DNA of 64,000 bases from CAZHCA01 sp964530825 (lineage in GTDB: Bacteria > Bacteroidota > Bacteroidia > Chitinophagales > Saprospiraceae), in NCBI GenBank assembly GCA_964530825.1, contig CAZHCA010000003.1:124001-188000 (forward strand). Reading direction: 5' to 3'. The position numbers and the translations under genes are program-made. A model generated the notes under the pieces. That model had not been told where the DNA came from, made no database searches, and worked only from the letters and a program-made list of their open reading frames with translations. Below, one piece after another: positions 42,461 through 50,423 of the stretch; position 1 is the stretch's first letter; the number at the start of each line of letters is the position of its first letter.

Positions 42461-43248
42461 CGGCTGGGCCCCTCCAACACCCCCATTCCAAAAAGAGCAA
42501 AATCATACTTAACTGGATCTACCGGGTCAAAAGCACGCAGGTTTTGCGTAAGTTCGATAACGCTCAACCAATCACGCTGCTTCCTTTTCAATAACCCGAG
42601 TTGCCGGGCCACCCGTTCGACGTGCACATCGAGCGGCATCATCAGTTGGTCGGGACGAATCCGTTTCCACAATCCAAAGTCTACTCCCTTTTTATCCTCT
42701 CGCACCATCCAGCGCAGGAACATATTGAGTCGTTTACAAGTCGACCGCATTGCTGGACTAGCTATATGCTTTCGCGTACGCCGGGGGGCATTGGGCAGGG
42801 AAAAAAACAACTTGCGAAATCCAACCAGTGCTGGTGCAATATCCGTATCTTCTGATGTCAAGAATCGAGCAAAAGCATCTTCCAGCGAGTCGTGCCGCTG
42901 GTAATAATGCTGCAGAAACTCCAAAAAGTACAGGGTATCCAACGGCTGGAAGGTCCGGTGCTTAAAACCGAGAAACCGGGCGCGATCTTCTTCTCGGTGG
43001 TGGCAGATAAAATCATAGGGCGCGCCTTCCATCAGCTCGATCAACTCCCTTGCCTTATTGATGATCGTCTTGCGCTGGCCCCAAGCCAAAATCGCTACCC
43101 AGAATCCCATGATTTCGCGATCCTGCTGCAGCTGGAAGGCATGCGGAATAACGATAGGGTCCTGTTCGATGAAATGTGGCTGGTTGTAAGCTGCCACGCG
43201 CTCTTCCAGTAACGCCTGTAAATCGCTTGTTCGGGTCGGTTCTTTCAT
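42457..43248 (-). CDS. TIGR02757-family protein (DUF2400)
   Basis: 263 residues. The pattern FIEQDPIVIPH near residue 22, REIMGFWVAILAWGQRKTIINKA and FCLWKRIRPDQLMMPLDVHVERVARQLGLL-like segments are conserved in this Bacteroidota family. The C-terminal DVHVERVAR-x-LGLL part resembles the helix-hairpin-helix region of base-excision glycosylases, so a DNA repair role is possible but unproven. It follows the GT2 gene after 5 bases on the same strand. Confidence 0.85.
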   Translation of the reverse strand: MKEPTRTSDLQALLEERVAAYNQPHFIEQDPIVIPHAFQLQQDREIMGFWVAILAWGQRKTIINKARELIELMEGAPYDFICHHREEDRARFLGFKHRTFQPLDTLYFLEFLQHYYQRHDSLEDAFARFLTSEDTDIAPALVGFRKLFFSLPNAPRRTRKHIASPAMRSTCKRLNMFLRWMVREDKKGVDFGLWKRIRPDQLMMPLDVHVERVARQLGLLKRKQRDWLSVIELTQNLRAFDPVDPVKYDFALFGMGVLEGPSR

Positions 43249-43253
43249 ATTCC

Positions 43254-44036
43254 TTAGGTACGCACCTCATCAGAAGGGACAGTCCGGACAGCGCGTTGAC
43301 GATACAATGCGAATTCAGCCAGGCCCCAACGTTGTAGTAAATGCATACCCGAAACGCGGAGTACACCAAGCCCGTATTTAACGCTACGCTTAAAATTAAT
43401 CGAGGAGGCCTCTTCGAAATACTTGGTCGGACAAGTCACTTCGGCAATGCCGAACCCGGCGTAGATTACTTGGGATAGCATCTCATTGTCAAATACGAAA
43501 TCGTCGGAGTTATTGTTGAAGTCGATGAGCTCCAGTACTTCGCGGCTAAATGCCCGGTAGCCGGTATGGTACTCCGAGAGCTTATGGTCAACCAGGAGGT
43601 TTTGCACAAAGGTCAGAAAGCGGTTAGCTATGTATTTGTAGATGGGCATGCCGCCTTTCAATGCGCCGTTCCCCAGAATGCGCGACCCCAACACAACGGC
43701 ATACAAATCCTCTCCAATGATATTTACCATGGCGGGAATCAGCTTAGGAGTATACTGATAGTCCGGGTGAAGCATAATGATAATATCACCGCCAATTTCC
43801 AGCGCTTTATTGTACAATGTCTTTTGGTTTCCGCCATAGCCTTTGTTTTGCTCATGCCGGATGACGTGCTCCACTCCGATCTCACGGGCCAATTCATAGG
43901 TGTTATCCGTGCTGAAATCGTCGCACAGAATAACCTCATCTACCAGATCAAACGGGATCTCCTGGTAAGTTTTTTCCAAGGTGAGCGCCGCATTGTAAGC
44001 CGGTAAAACGACGACTACTTTTTTTCCTTTATACAT
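43254..44036 (-). CDS. Family 2 glycosyltransferase (dolichol-phosphate-mannose-synthase-like)
   Basis: The start at 44036 (MYKGKKVVVVLPAYNAA) gives 260 residues, just after a good promoter box. GT-A motifs: VVLPAYNAALTLEKTYQEI, DEVILCDDFSTDNTYE, NKGYGGNQKTLYNKAL and LHPDYQYTPKLI. The HTGYRAFSREVL segment holds the acceptor-side conserved residues. There is no membrane segment at the C-terminus. It transfers a sugar from a nucleotide or to a polyprenyl phosphate; substrate unknown. Confidence 0.9.
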   Translation of the reverse strand: MYKGKKVVVVLPAYNAALTLEKTYQEIPFDLVDEVILCDDFSTDNTYELAREIGVEHVIRHEQNKGYGGNQKTLYNKALEIGGDIIIMLHPDYQYTPKLIPAMVNIIGEDLYAVVLGSRILGNGALKGGMPIYKYIANRFLTFVQNLLVDHKLSEYHTGYRAFSREVLELIDFNNNSDDFVFDNEMLSQVIYAGFGIAEVTCPTKYFEEASSINFKRSVKYGLGVLRVSGMHLLQRWGLAEFALYRQRAVRTVPSDEVRT

Positions 44037-44057
44037 GCCGCAGATTTGAATTAATCG

Positions 44058-44065
44058 CAAAGATA
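44058..44065 (-). promoter_or_regulatory. Bacteroidota -7 box (TATCTTTG) for the GT2/TIGR02757 pair
   Basis: An exact TAnnTTTG match on the reverse strand, 21 bases before the ATG at 44036. It fixes the start against a 40-residue upstream extension. Confidence 0.65.
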
Positions 44066-44170
44066 AAAAAGCCTCAAAGAAAATAAGCGCCCACCCGGAG
44101 CGCCGCTTTTTCCTCAAATGGAGAACAATCGACAGCTGTGACCGTTGGATCTCCATTAGGAAACTGCCTT

Positions 44171-44926
44171 ATGAACCGCAAACTTATGCTTGGGTGCTTA
44201 GCCATCCCGCTTACCCTACTGGTAATTGGGGTTATTGCCGGCCTGATTACGCACCGGCCGCGCCCCGACTTTAAAACCGGCCCGGAGGCCGATGCCATTG
44301 CCCGCCGCATGGAAGCCGCCGTTAATCAGCCCGCTTGGGATACCACCTACTATCTGCGCTGGACCTTTGCCGGCAGGAATCACTACACCTGGGACCGCCA
44401 GCGCGAGATGGTCGAGGTACGATGGGGCAAAAAGCGCGTTTTATTGCACACGCCTACCCAAACGGGAGTGGCCTATCAGAATGGCGCACTGCTAGATCCT
44501 TCGGATCGCAGCGCCCGCAAGGCGGTAGAGGCCGCCTGGAAAAAATTTACTAATGATTCCTTTTGGCTGATCGCGCCTTCCAAGGCCTTTGATCCCGGTA
44601 CGAAGCGGGGTACGGTCGATGGAGCCGATGACCGGGTGCTTATAAAGTACGAATCGGGTGGCGTTACTCCCGGTGATGCCTATCTCTGGTTGCTCGACGA
44701 AACGGACCGGCCAGCGGCCTGGCGGTTATGGGTGAAAATCATTCCTATCGGGGGCCTAAAAACGACTTGGGAAGATTGGCAAACTCTTTCTACCGGCGCT
44801 CATGCAGCAGGTTCACACCAGTTGGGCTTTTTAAAGCTGAAGCTTACTGGTATTCAGGGGGCCAGTCAGCCTGGTGCGCTGAATATTCCAGCCGACCTGT
44901 TCGGACCGCTCGAAGAAAAGCTTTAA
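44171..44926 (+). CDS. Exported or membrane-anchored protein of unknown function
   Basis: The start at 44171 gives 251 residues. One N-terminal hydrophobic helix (LMLGCLAIPLTLLVIGVIAGLI) acts as anchor or signal. The remainder is a tryptophan-rich beta domain (WDTTYYLRWTFAGRNHYTWDRQREMVEVRWGKKRVLLHT; WRLWVKIIPIGGLKTTWEDWQTL). It resembles Bacteroidota LolA/LolB-like or DUF6503-type folds that process lipoproteins or lipids, but this is only a shape resemblance. Its stop overlaps the convergent M3 peptidase stop by 4 bases. Confidence 0.7.
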   Translation: MNRKLMLGCLAIPLTLLVIGVIAGLITHRPRPDFKTGPEADAIARRMEAAVNQPAWDTTYYLRWTFAGRNHYTWDRQREMVEVRWGKKRVLLHTPTQTGVAYQNGALLDPSDRSARKAVEAAWKKFTNDSFWLIAPSKAFDPGTKRGTVDGADDRVLIKYESGGVTPGDAYLWLLDETDRPAAWRLWVKIIPIGGLKTTWEDWQTLSTGAHAAGSHQLGFLKLKLTGIQGASQPGALNIPADLFGPLEEKL

Positions 44927-46665
44927 TCCGTTGCGCTTTCCTGCATCAGGGCTTCCAGTTTGCTCATCACGAATTGGCCCAACTGGGCAATGTAGGCCCT
45001 GCTGAAATCAAAGGAGATACCGGCCGCGGCATAAACCTCGCCGATGGGCCGGGTGTACCCCAGGCGCAACATCTCGACGTACTGATCAGTAGCCTTCTCT
45101 GGGTCTTCGCAGTAGTTCTGCCAAATGGCAATGGCTCCGAGTTGTGCCATACCGTACTCAATATAATAAAATGGCACTTCGAAAATATGTAGTTGCTTAT
45201 GCCAGAGGTGCTCATGGTACCGCTCCATGCCCTCGTTATTAACTCCATTGGAGCTAAACTCCTCGAGTATGCTCAACCAGGCCGTTTGTCGGTCTTTGCG
45301 CGAATGGCCGGGATGGGTGTACGCCCAGTGCTGAAACTTATCAATGGTAGCAATCCAGGGGAGTACTTTCAGGACATTTTCGAGTTGACTGATCTTTGCG
45401 CGCCGCAGGTCGCCGGGGTTATCAAAAAAAATATCCCAATGCTCCATTGTCAGGAGTTCCATACTCATAGCAGCCAGCTCAGCTACTTCCGAGGGGAAAC
45501 GGCGTACGGCGGTGATTTCCAGGTCGCGGGTCAGGTAGGCATGAATGGCGTGTCCGCTCTCGTGCAGCAGCGTCCGCAAATCGTTGAAAGAACCGGTGGC
45601 ATTCATAAAAATGAACGGGACGCCGGTTTTAAGCAGCGGCATATTGTAGCCACCGGGGCGCTTACCCTTTCTAGACTCCAGGTCTAGCTGTCCCAGCTCG
45701 CGCATGACGCTAATGGTATCTCCGAACTCGGGCCGCAACCGATTGAGGCAAAGGATGGCTTTATCAACCAACTCCTCGACAGAACGGAATGGCCGCAACG
45801 GAGGTTCGAGGGACGTGTCTACGTGTAAATCCCAGGGTCGCAGTTCCTCGACCCGCAGAGCCTCCCGCCTCAACTGGTTCAGGTGATCAATAATCGGCAG
45901 AACTTCGTTGGCGATGGAGCAGTGAAAATCGAGGCAATCTTCAATGGCATAATCGAACCGGCCCAGTGCACGAAAAGCATAATCACGGAAGTCTCTAAAC
46001 CCAGCATTGCAAGCAATGCGGTGCCGCATTTGCAGCAATACATCGAACAGCTCTTCCAATGAATCGGTATCCTGCAGGATGCGGTCATTGATCTTGCGAA
46101 AGACCGCTTCGCGCCGCTCCCGGTCGGTTTCTTCCAGGAAGGTGCCAGCCTTCTGGAGGGTCATCTGTTTGCCGTCCACGCCAATCGTCATTTGGGAGAA
46201 AATACGACCGTATTCTTTGGAGCGAAGTTGTACTTCGGTCTGCAAAGGCACATTTTCTTCGCGATATAGGGCAACAGAATTGCGAACCTGCCGGAGGAAG
46301 ATGTAGTAGGCCTCTGGATCCAATTCATCAAGAAAAGGAGATGCTACAAGTTTTCGGTTAATCAGATATTCGTACCGAGCTACCTGCGGGGAAATTTCCT
46401 GCACCATGTGGTGAAAACCCTGCAAGGCTTCTTTATCGTCGCTATCGACAGTGATTTTTATGTAAGAGCGGGAGAATTTCTCGCTGACGACGGCATCTAG
46501 TCGGCTTTTGTCAGCAACCAGTTCTTCCAAAGCCGTAAGGTCGGGCAAGGACCGATCCAAAAGTTCTTGGTAAAAGCCTTCAAGGTCCTGCCAACTCCAA
46601 ATGGGTGGGTCGGCTGAGGTATATGATTTGTCGATTTGCCCTTTGGGCTGGGTATACTCACGCAT
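44923..46665 (-). CDS. M3-family oligoendopeptidase
   Basis: A 580-residue cytoplasmic zinc peptidase. The catalytic HEXXH motif is in LLHESGHAIHAYL, followed about 25 residues later by the third ligand region (FPSEVAELAAMSMELL). The size and the N-terminal all-helical half match PepF/M3-type oligoendopeptidases that cleave short peptides. No signal peptide. It overlaps the convergent unknown gene by 4 bases. Confidence 0.93.
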   Translation of the reverse strand: MREYTQPKGQIDKSYTSADPPIWSWQDLEGFYQELLDRSLPDLTALEELVADKSRLDAVVSEKFSRSYIKITVDSDDKEALQGFHHMVQEISPQVARYEYLINRKLVASPFLDELDPEAYYIFLRQVRNSVALYREENVPLQTEVQLRSKEYGRIFSQMTIGVDGKQMTLQKAGTFLEETDRERREAVFRKINDRILQDTDSLEELFDVLLQMRHRIACNAGFRDFRDYAFRALGRFDYAIEDCLDFHCSIANEVLPIIDHLNQLRREALRVEELRPWDLHVDTSLEPPLRPFRSVEELVDKAILCLNRLRPEFGDTISVMRELGQLDLESRKGKRPGGYNMPLLKTGVPFIFMNATGSFNDLRTLLHESGHAIHAYLTRDLEITAVRRFPSEVAELAAMSMELLTMEHWDIFFDNPGDLRRAKISQLENVLKVLPWIATIDKFQHWAYTHPGHSRKDRQTAWLSILEEFSSNGVNNEGMERYHEHLWHKQLHIFEVPFYYIEYGMAQLGAIAIWQNYCEDPEKATDQYVEMLRLGYTRPIGEVYAAAGISFDFSRAYIAQLGQFVMSKLEALMQESATD

Positions 46666-46726
46666 AGCTAATTGATCTTAGCGACCCCGGATACCTTTTT
46701 ATTGCCGGATAGGTTGACCGGAACCT

Positions 46727-47143
46727 TTATTCCTCTTCGGAAGTGTCCTTGTCTGTGTCTTCCAGAAGATCATGCTGGTGTAAAAAATTAAACCACTTCA
46801 CCACCTTTTTGATATCCCCGGTAAAGACGCGATCGGGGTCATAAGTGGGCAGTACATCTTTAAAGTACTCGTGCAGGTCCTGCGGTGGGGCGTCGGCAGC
46901 TACTGGCGGATTATCCTCCATCTGCTCCAGCATACTGCGGAAAACATTTTTCAGTTCAATGGAATCGCCGTCGTTGGTATAAATTGCAATGGACTCCAGC
47001 GGGGTAAATTGATGCTTTCGAGCCGATACAAAGCGTCTTTTACCATCGGAAATGCTTTCCACAATTAAGCCGTTCGAACGGTTGGCCACCATGCGATAGA
47101 GGCCGGGCAATCTGCTTACGGCTACCAGTTTCTTTAAATTCAT
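46727..47143 (-). CDS. DUF5606-family protein
   Basis: 138 residues, starting MNLKKLVAVSRLPGLYRMVANRSNGLIVESI, a small beta-barrel-like N-terminal part conserved across Bacteroidota. It continues RRFVSARKHQFTPLESIAIYT and ends in an acidic tail (DTDKDTSEEE). Cytoplasmic; function unknown. It is separate from the M3 peptidase by 61 bases on the same strand. Confidence 0.85.
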   Translation of the reverse strand: MNLKKLVAVSRLPGLYRMVANRSNGLIVESISDGKRRFVSARKHQFTPLESIAIYTNDGDSIELKNVFRSMLEQMEDNPPVAADAPPQDLHEYFKDVLPTYDPDRVFTGDIKKVVKWFNFLHQHDLLEDTDKDTSEEE

Positions 47144-47298
47144 ACGTCCTTATTTGGCACGATCCGGTAGGAGAGAACCATAAGGGTGCTTGAGCTAGTA
47201 ACGGGAACGCTGCAACGAGGATTGGAATGTAGATAAACTTTAAACCTCTCTAATTTTCTCATCACAAAAATAGCCATTATTTTTCTCTCCATCAAAAA

Positions 47299-47418
47299 TT
47301 GAAACCCCAAGAATTTAAAGAAAAGGGGTATATCTACGAGGTAAAGGCCTGGACTAATCCGGAAGCGGCAGGCATCGGCCGATTACATAAAACGACCCAT
47401 CGGAACCCTCACTCCTAA
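47299..47418 (+). CDS. Possible 39-residue small protein (TTG start)
   Basis: In the 295-base gap between DUF5606 and the E1 gene a TTG frame reads LKPQEFKEKGYIYEVK, then AWTNPEAAGIGRLHKTTHR, ending PHS. The composition is protein-like, but there is no ATG, ribosome binding site or promoter box nearby. It could be a degraded fragment or chance. Confidence 0.25.
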   Translation: MKPQEFKEKGYIYEVKAWTNPEAAGIGRLHKTTHRNPHS

Positions 47419-47438
47419 AAACATTATTGACCCTTCCC

Positions 47439-49445
47439 CTAGTACCGGGCCAGCCATTTTAAACGATCCCGTAATCGCTGCTGCGGCAGGAAGTTCGCTT
47501 CCAACTGGTCGGCAAAAGGAACGGGTGTATCAAGGCTGGCCACACGTACGACCGGAGCATCGAGTGTTTCGAACAAGTGTTCGGCAATATAAGCAGAAAT
47601 CTCTCCCCCAACACCACCGGTGAGGGTATCTTCGTGCAAGATTAAAACCTTTCCGTTCTTAGTAACCGTAGCAGATACTGCCTCCCAGTCGAGGGGTGCC
47701 AATGTACGTAGGTCTACAATATCAGCATCGATGTCCAAAGTTTCGACCGCTTCCAATGCCCAATGTACTCCCATCCCGTAAGTGATAATGGAAAGTCCCT
47801 CCCCCCGGCGCACCCAAGCCGCTTTTCCAAACTCGAGGGAATAATAATCCTCCGGCACCGCATTCGTCAGCTTTCGATAAATGGCTTTGTGCTCGAAAAA
47901 CAAGACGGGATTGGGATCTTCAAAAGCCCGGATTAAAAGCCCTTTAGCGTCGTGTGGATTGGAGGGGTACACCACACGCAACCCCGGCGTATGGAAAAAC
48001 CAGGCTTCATTGCTTTGCGAGTGGAAGGGTCCGGCGCCCACGCCTCCACCCGTTGGCATCCGAATGACAACATTTGCCGGTTGCCCCCAACGATAGTGGA
48101 GCTTGGCCAGGTTGTTCACGATCTGGTTAAATCCACAGGCTACAAAATCGGCAAACTGCATCTCGACCATTGCCGGATAGCCGCACAAGGAAAGGCCTAA
48201 CCCAATGCCGATAATCGCACTCTCGCAAAGGGGGGTATTGCGCACCCGGTCTTTGCCGAATGCCTCAGTGAAACCATCGGTGATTTTGAACACACCGCCG
48301 TATTCGGCAATGTCCTGCCCCATGAGCACCAGGTTTGGCTGATGCTCCATTGCTTGGCGCAATCCTTCAGAAATTGCATCGACAAAACGCAATTCCCGGG
48401 CGGGAAGCTTTTGAGCCGGTGTAGCAGGGGTGTTAAGCGGTGCGTACGTATCAGCCAACTCAACTTCGGGCGTGGTCATCGGTCCAGGAGCCCGGTCACC
48501 GGCTCGAACGGCCTCCTGGATGCGTTCTTTTTCCTCCTTGCGGATGGTTGCCGCCTGGTCTGCAGCCAATAGCTGTGCTTCGATCAGGAACTGCTCATAA
48601 CGCGTGACCGGATCGCGCTGTACCCAATAGTTCAATAGCTCTTCTGGAACGTATTTAGTCCCTGAGGCCTCCTCGTGGCCGCGTATGCGGAAAGTCATGC
48701 ACTCTAACAGAATGGGCTCTGGGTGCTGCCGGATTTCCGCAGCCAACTGACTGATGGTCCGGTAAACTTCGAGTACGTTGTTGCCGTCGATGGTGAGCGA
48801 CCGCATACCGTAACCCACACCACGCTCGGCCAGTTGGGCGCAACGATACTGCTCGCTCGCCGGTGTGGAAAGTCCGAAGCCATTGTTTTCAATGACAAAG
48901 ATAACCGGCAATTGCCAAACCGATGCCACATTAAGGGCCTCGTGAAATTCACCTTCGCTGGTGGCCCCCTCACCGGTAAAAGCCAGAACGCAGCGTTGCT
49001 CTCCGGCTAACTGGTGGGACAGCGCAACGCCAGCACCCAGAGAGAGCTGGGAGCCCAGGTGCGAAATCATGCCTACAATGTGGTGCTCCATGCTGCCAAA
49101 GTGAAAGGAACGGTCGCGCCCTTTCGTGAAACCGCTCGCCTTGCCTTGCCACTGGGCATACAACTGCTCCAGGGGTACCTGACGGGTGGTGAAAACCCCT
49201 AAATTCCGGTGCAGTGTGAAAATGTACTCCTCGGGAAACATCGCCATGGCGGCACCCACCGAGATTGCCTCCTGACCGATACCGGAAAACCATTTACTAA
49301 TCTTGCCTTGCCGCAGTAAAAGCAGCATTTTTTCTTCTATCAGGCGGGGCCGTAGCAGATTCCGGTAAATACGAAGCAATGTGGCTTCCCCAATACCCGT
49401 GGTATTAAAGGAAAGCGTTGAATCAACTTTGGAATTCATGATCAC
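47439..49445 (-). CDS. Fused alpha+beta 2-oxoacid dehydrogenase E1
   Basis: 668 residues fusing the two E1 chains. The alpha half has the thiamine diphosphate motif GEGATSEGEFHEALN...VIENN and KISKWFSGIGQEAI. The beta half starts near residue 345 (ARELRFVDAISEGLRQAME) with VLMGQDIAEYGGVFKIT, GAGPFHSQSNEAWF and DLRTLAPLD. Resemblance is to branched-chain 2-oxoacid or pyruvate dehydrogenase E1, which decarboxylates the oxoacid and acylates lipoyl-E2. E2 and E3 genes are not nearby. Such fusions are known in Bacteroidota. ATG at 49445 or 49439. An exact promoter box lies upstream. Confidence 0.92.
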   Translation of the reverse strand: MIMNSKVDSTLSFNTTGIGEATLLRIYRNLLRPRLIEEKMLLLLRQGKISKWFSGIGQEAISVGAAMAMFPEEYIFTLHRNLGVFTTRQVPLEQLYAQWQGKASGFTKGRDRSFHFGSMEHHIVGMISHLGSQLSLGAGVALSHQLAGEQRCVLAFTGEGATSEGEFHEALNVASVWQLPVIFVIENNGFGLSTPASEQYRCAQLAERGVGYGMRSLTIDGNNVLEVYRTISQLAAEIRQHPEPILLECMTFRIRGHEEASGTKYVPEELLNYWVQRDPVTRYEQFLIEAQLLAADQAATIRKEEKERIQEAVRAGDRAPGPMTTPEVELADTYAPLNTPATPAQKLPARELRFVDAISEGLRQAMEHQPNLVLMGQDIAEYGGVFKITDGFTEAFGKDRVRNTPLCESAIIGIGLGLSLCGYPAMVEMQFADFVACGFNQIVNNLAKLHYRWGQPANVVIRMPTGGGVGAGPFHSQSNEAWFFHTPGLRVVYPSNPHDAKGLLIRAFEDPNPVLFFEHKAIYRKLTNAVPEDYYSLEFGKAAWVRRGEGLSIITYGMGVHWALEAVETLDIDADIVDLRTLAPLDWEAVSATVTKNGKVLILHEDTLTGGVGGEISAYIAEHLFETLDAPVVRVASLDTPVPFADQLEANFLPQQRLRDRLKWLARY

Positions 49446-49492
49446 CTGTTTTCAATAAGGCAATGTAAAAAACTTCTCAACGATCCGTTACA

Positions 49493-49500
49493 CAAACCTA
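49493..49500 (-). promoter_or_regulatory. Bacteroidota -7 box (TAGGTTTG) for the E1 gene
   Basis: An exact TAnnTTTG match on the reverse strand, 47 bases before the E1 ATG. No TTG at the normal upstream spacing. Confidence 0.55.
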
Positions 49501-49570
49501 TCCTAATGCACACTGTTACGATTGACGTGTAAAAAATTTATTCCAAACACCCTTAAGAATCACAAGCAAC

Positions 49571-50416
49571 ATGATGTACTATTTTCAAGCAGGCATGCTG
49601 ATATTGATCTTATTTTCTACTGCCTGCAGCAATGCCCCGGCCGATGCTTCCACCGAGGAGGCACGCATGAAACAATTCGCTGAAGATGAATCTTTCCGGG
49701 AAGCCCACGACGAACCCGAAGCGAAAACTTTTGATGGTAAAGGCAAAATGATCGAATTCCCTACTCCCGACGGAAAAACGGGAAGCGCCTATGCGATCAT
49801 GGGCGGAGCTCCCAGCAATCAATACCTGATTGTCATTCACGAATGGTGGGGCCTAAACGACCACATCAAAGAAGAGGCCGATACCTACTATGAACAGCTG
49901 GAGGGCGTCAACGTCATGGCACTGGACTTGTACGACGGAAAAGTGGCCGATAACCGGGACGATGCAGCGCAATACATGCAATCCGTCAGCGATCAGCGCG
50001 CCCTAGCCATCATCAATGGTGCGCTTCAAAAAGCTGGAGCGGATGCCAGAATCGGCACTATCGGTTGGTGCTTTGGTGGCGGCTGGTCGCTGCGTACCGC
50101 TATTGAAGCAGGCGATAATGCCGAAGCTTGTATAATGTATTACGGTATGCCGGTACAAAAAGCCGATGTATTGGCAAAATTGAAAGCACCTATTCTCGGT
50201 ATCTTCGGTACCCAGGATGATTGGATCAACCCCGAAGTGGTCGAGCAATTTCAAGCCTTGGCCCAGGCTACAAATACCGAACTGGACGTGCACAGTTTCG
50301 ATGCGGCGCATGCCTTCGCTAACCCTAGCAATCCAAAATACGATGCCGAGGCTACCAGGGAGGCTCGTAAATTAACGCTTGATTTTTTGCGCACGGAACT
50401 GGAACTAACCGACTAA
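49571..50416 (+). CDS. Dienelactone hydrolase-like lipoprotein
   Basis: 281 residues. The N-terminus is a lipoprotein signal (ILILFSTAC; Cys17). The alpha/beta-hydrolase core has HEWWGLNDHIKEEAD, the nucleophile elbow GTIGWCFGGGW with cysteine in place of serine (as in true dienelactone hydrolase), GTQDDWI (acid) and DAAHAFAN (histidine). DLH hydrolyses lactone rings in aromatic breakdown; exported Bacteroidota members have unknown substrates. It converges on the PBP1A gene with a 7-base gap. Confidence 0.9.
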   Translation: MMYYFQAGMLILILFSTACSNAPADASTEEARMKQFAEDESFREAHDEPEAKTFDGKGKMIEFPTPDGKTGSAYAIMGGAPSNQYLIVIHEWWGLNDHIKEEADTYYEQLEGVNVMALDLYDGKVADNRDDAAQYMQSVSDQRALAIINGALQKAGADARIGTIGWCFGGGWSLRTAIEAGDNAEACIMYYGMPVQKADVLAKLKAPILGIFGTQDDWINPEVVEQFQALAQATNTELDVHSFDAAHAFANPSNPKYDAEATREARKLTLDFLRTELELTD

Positions 50417-50423
50417 TTTTCAA

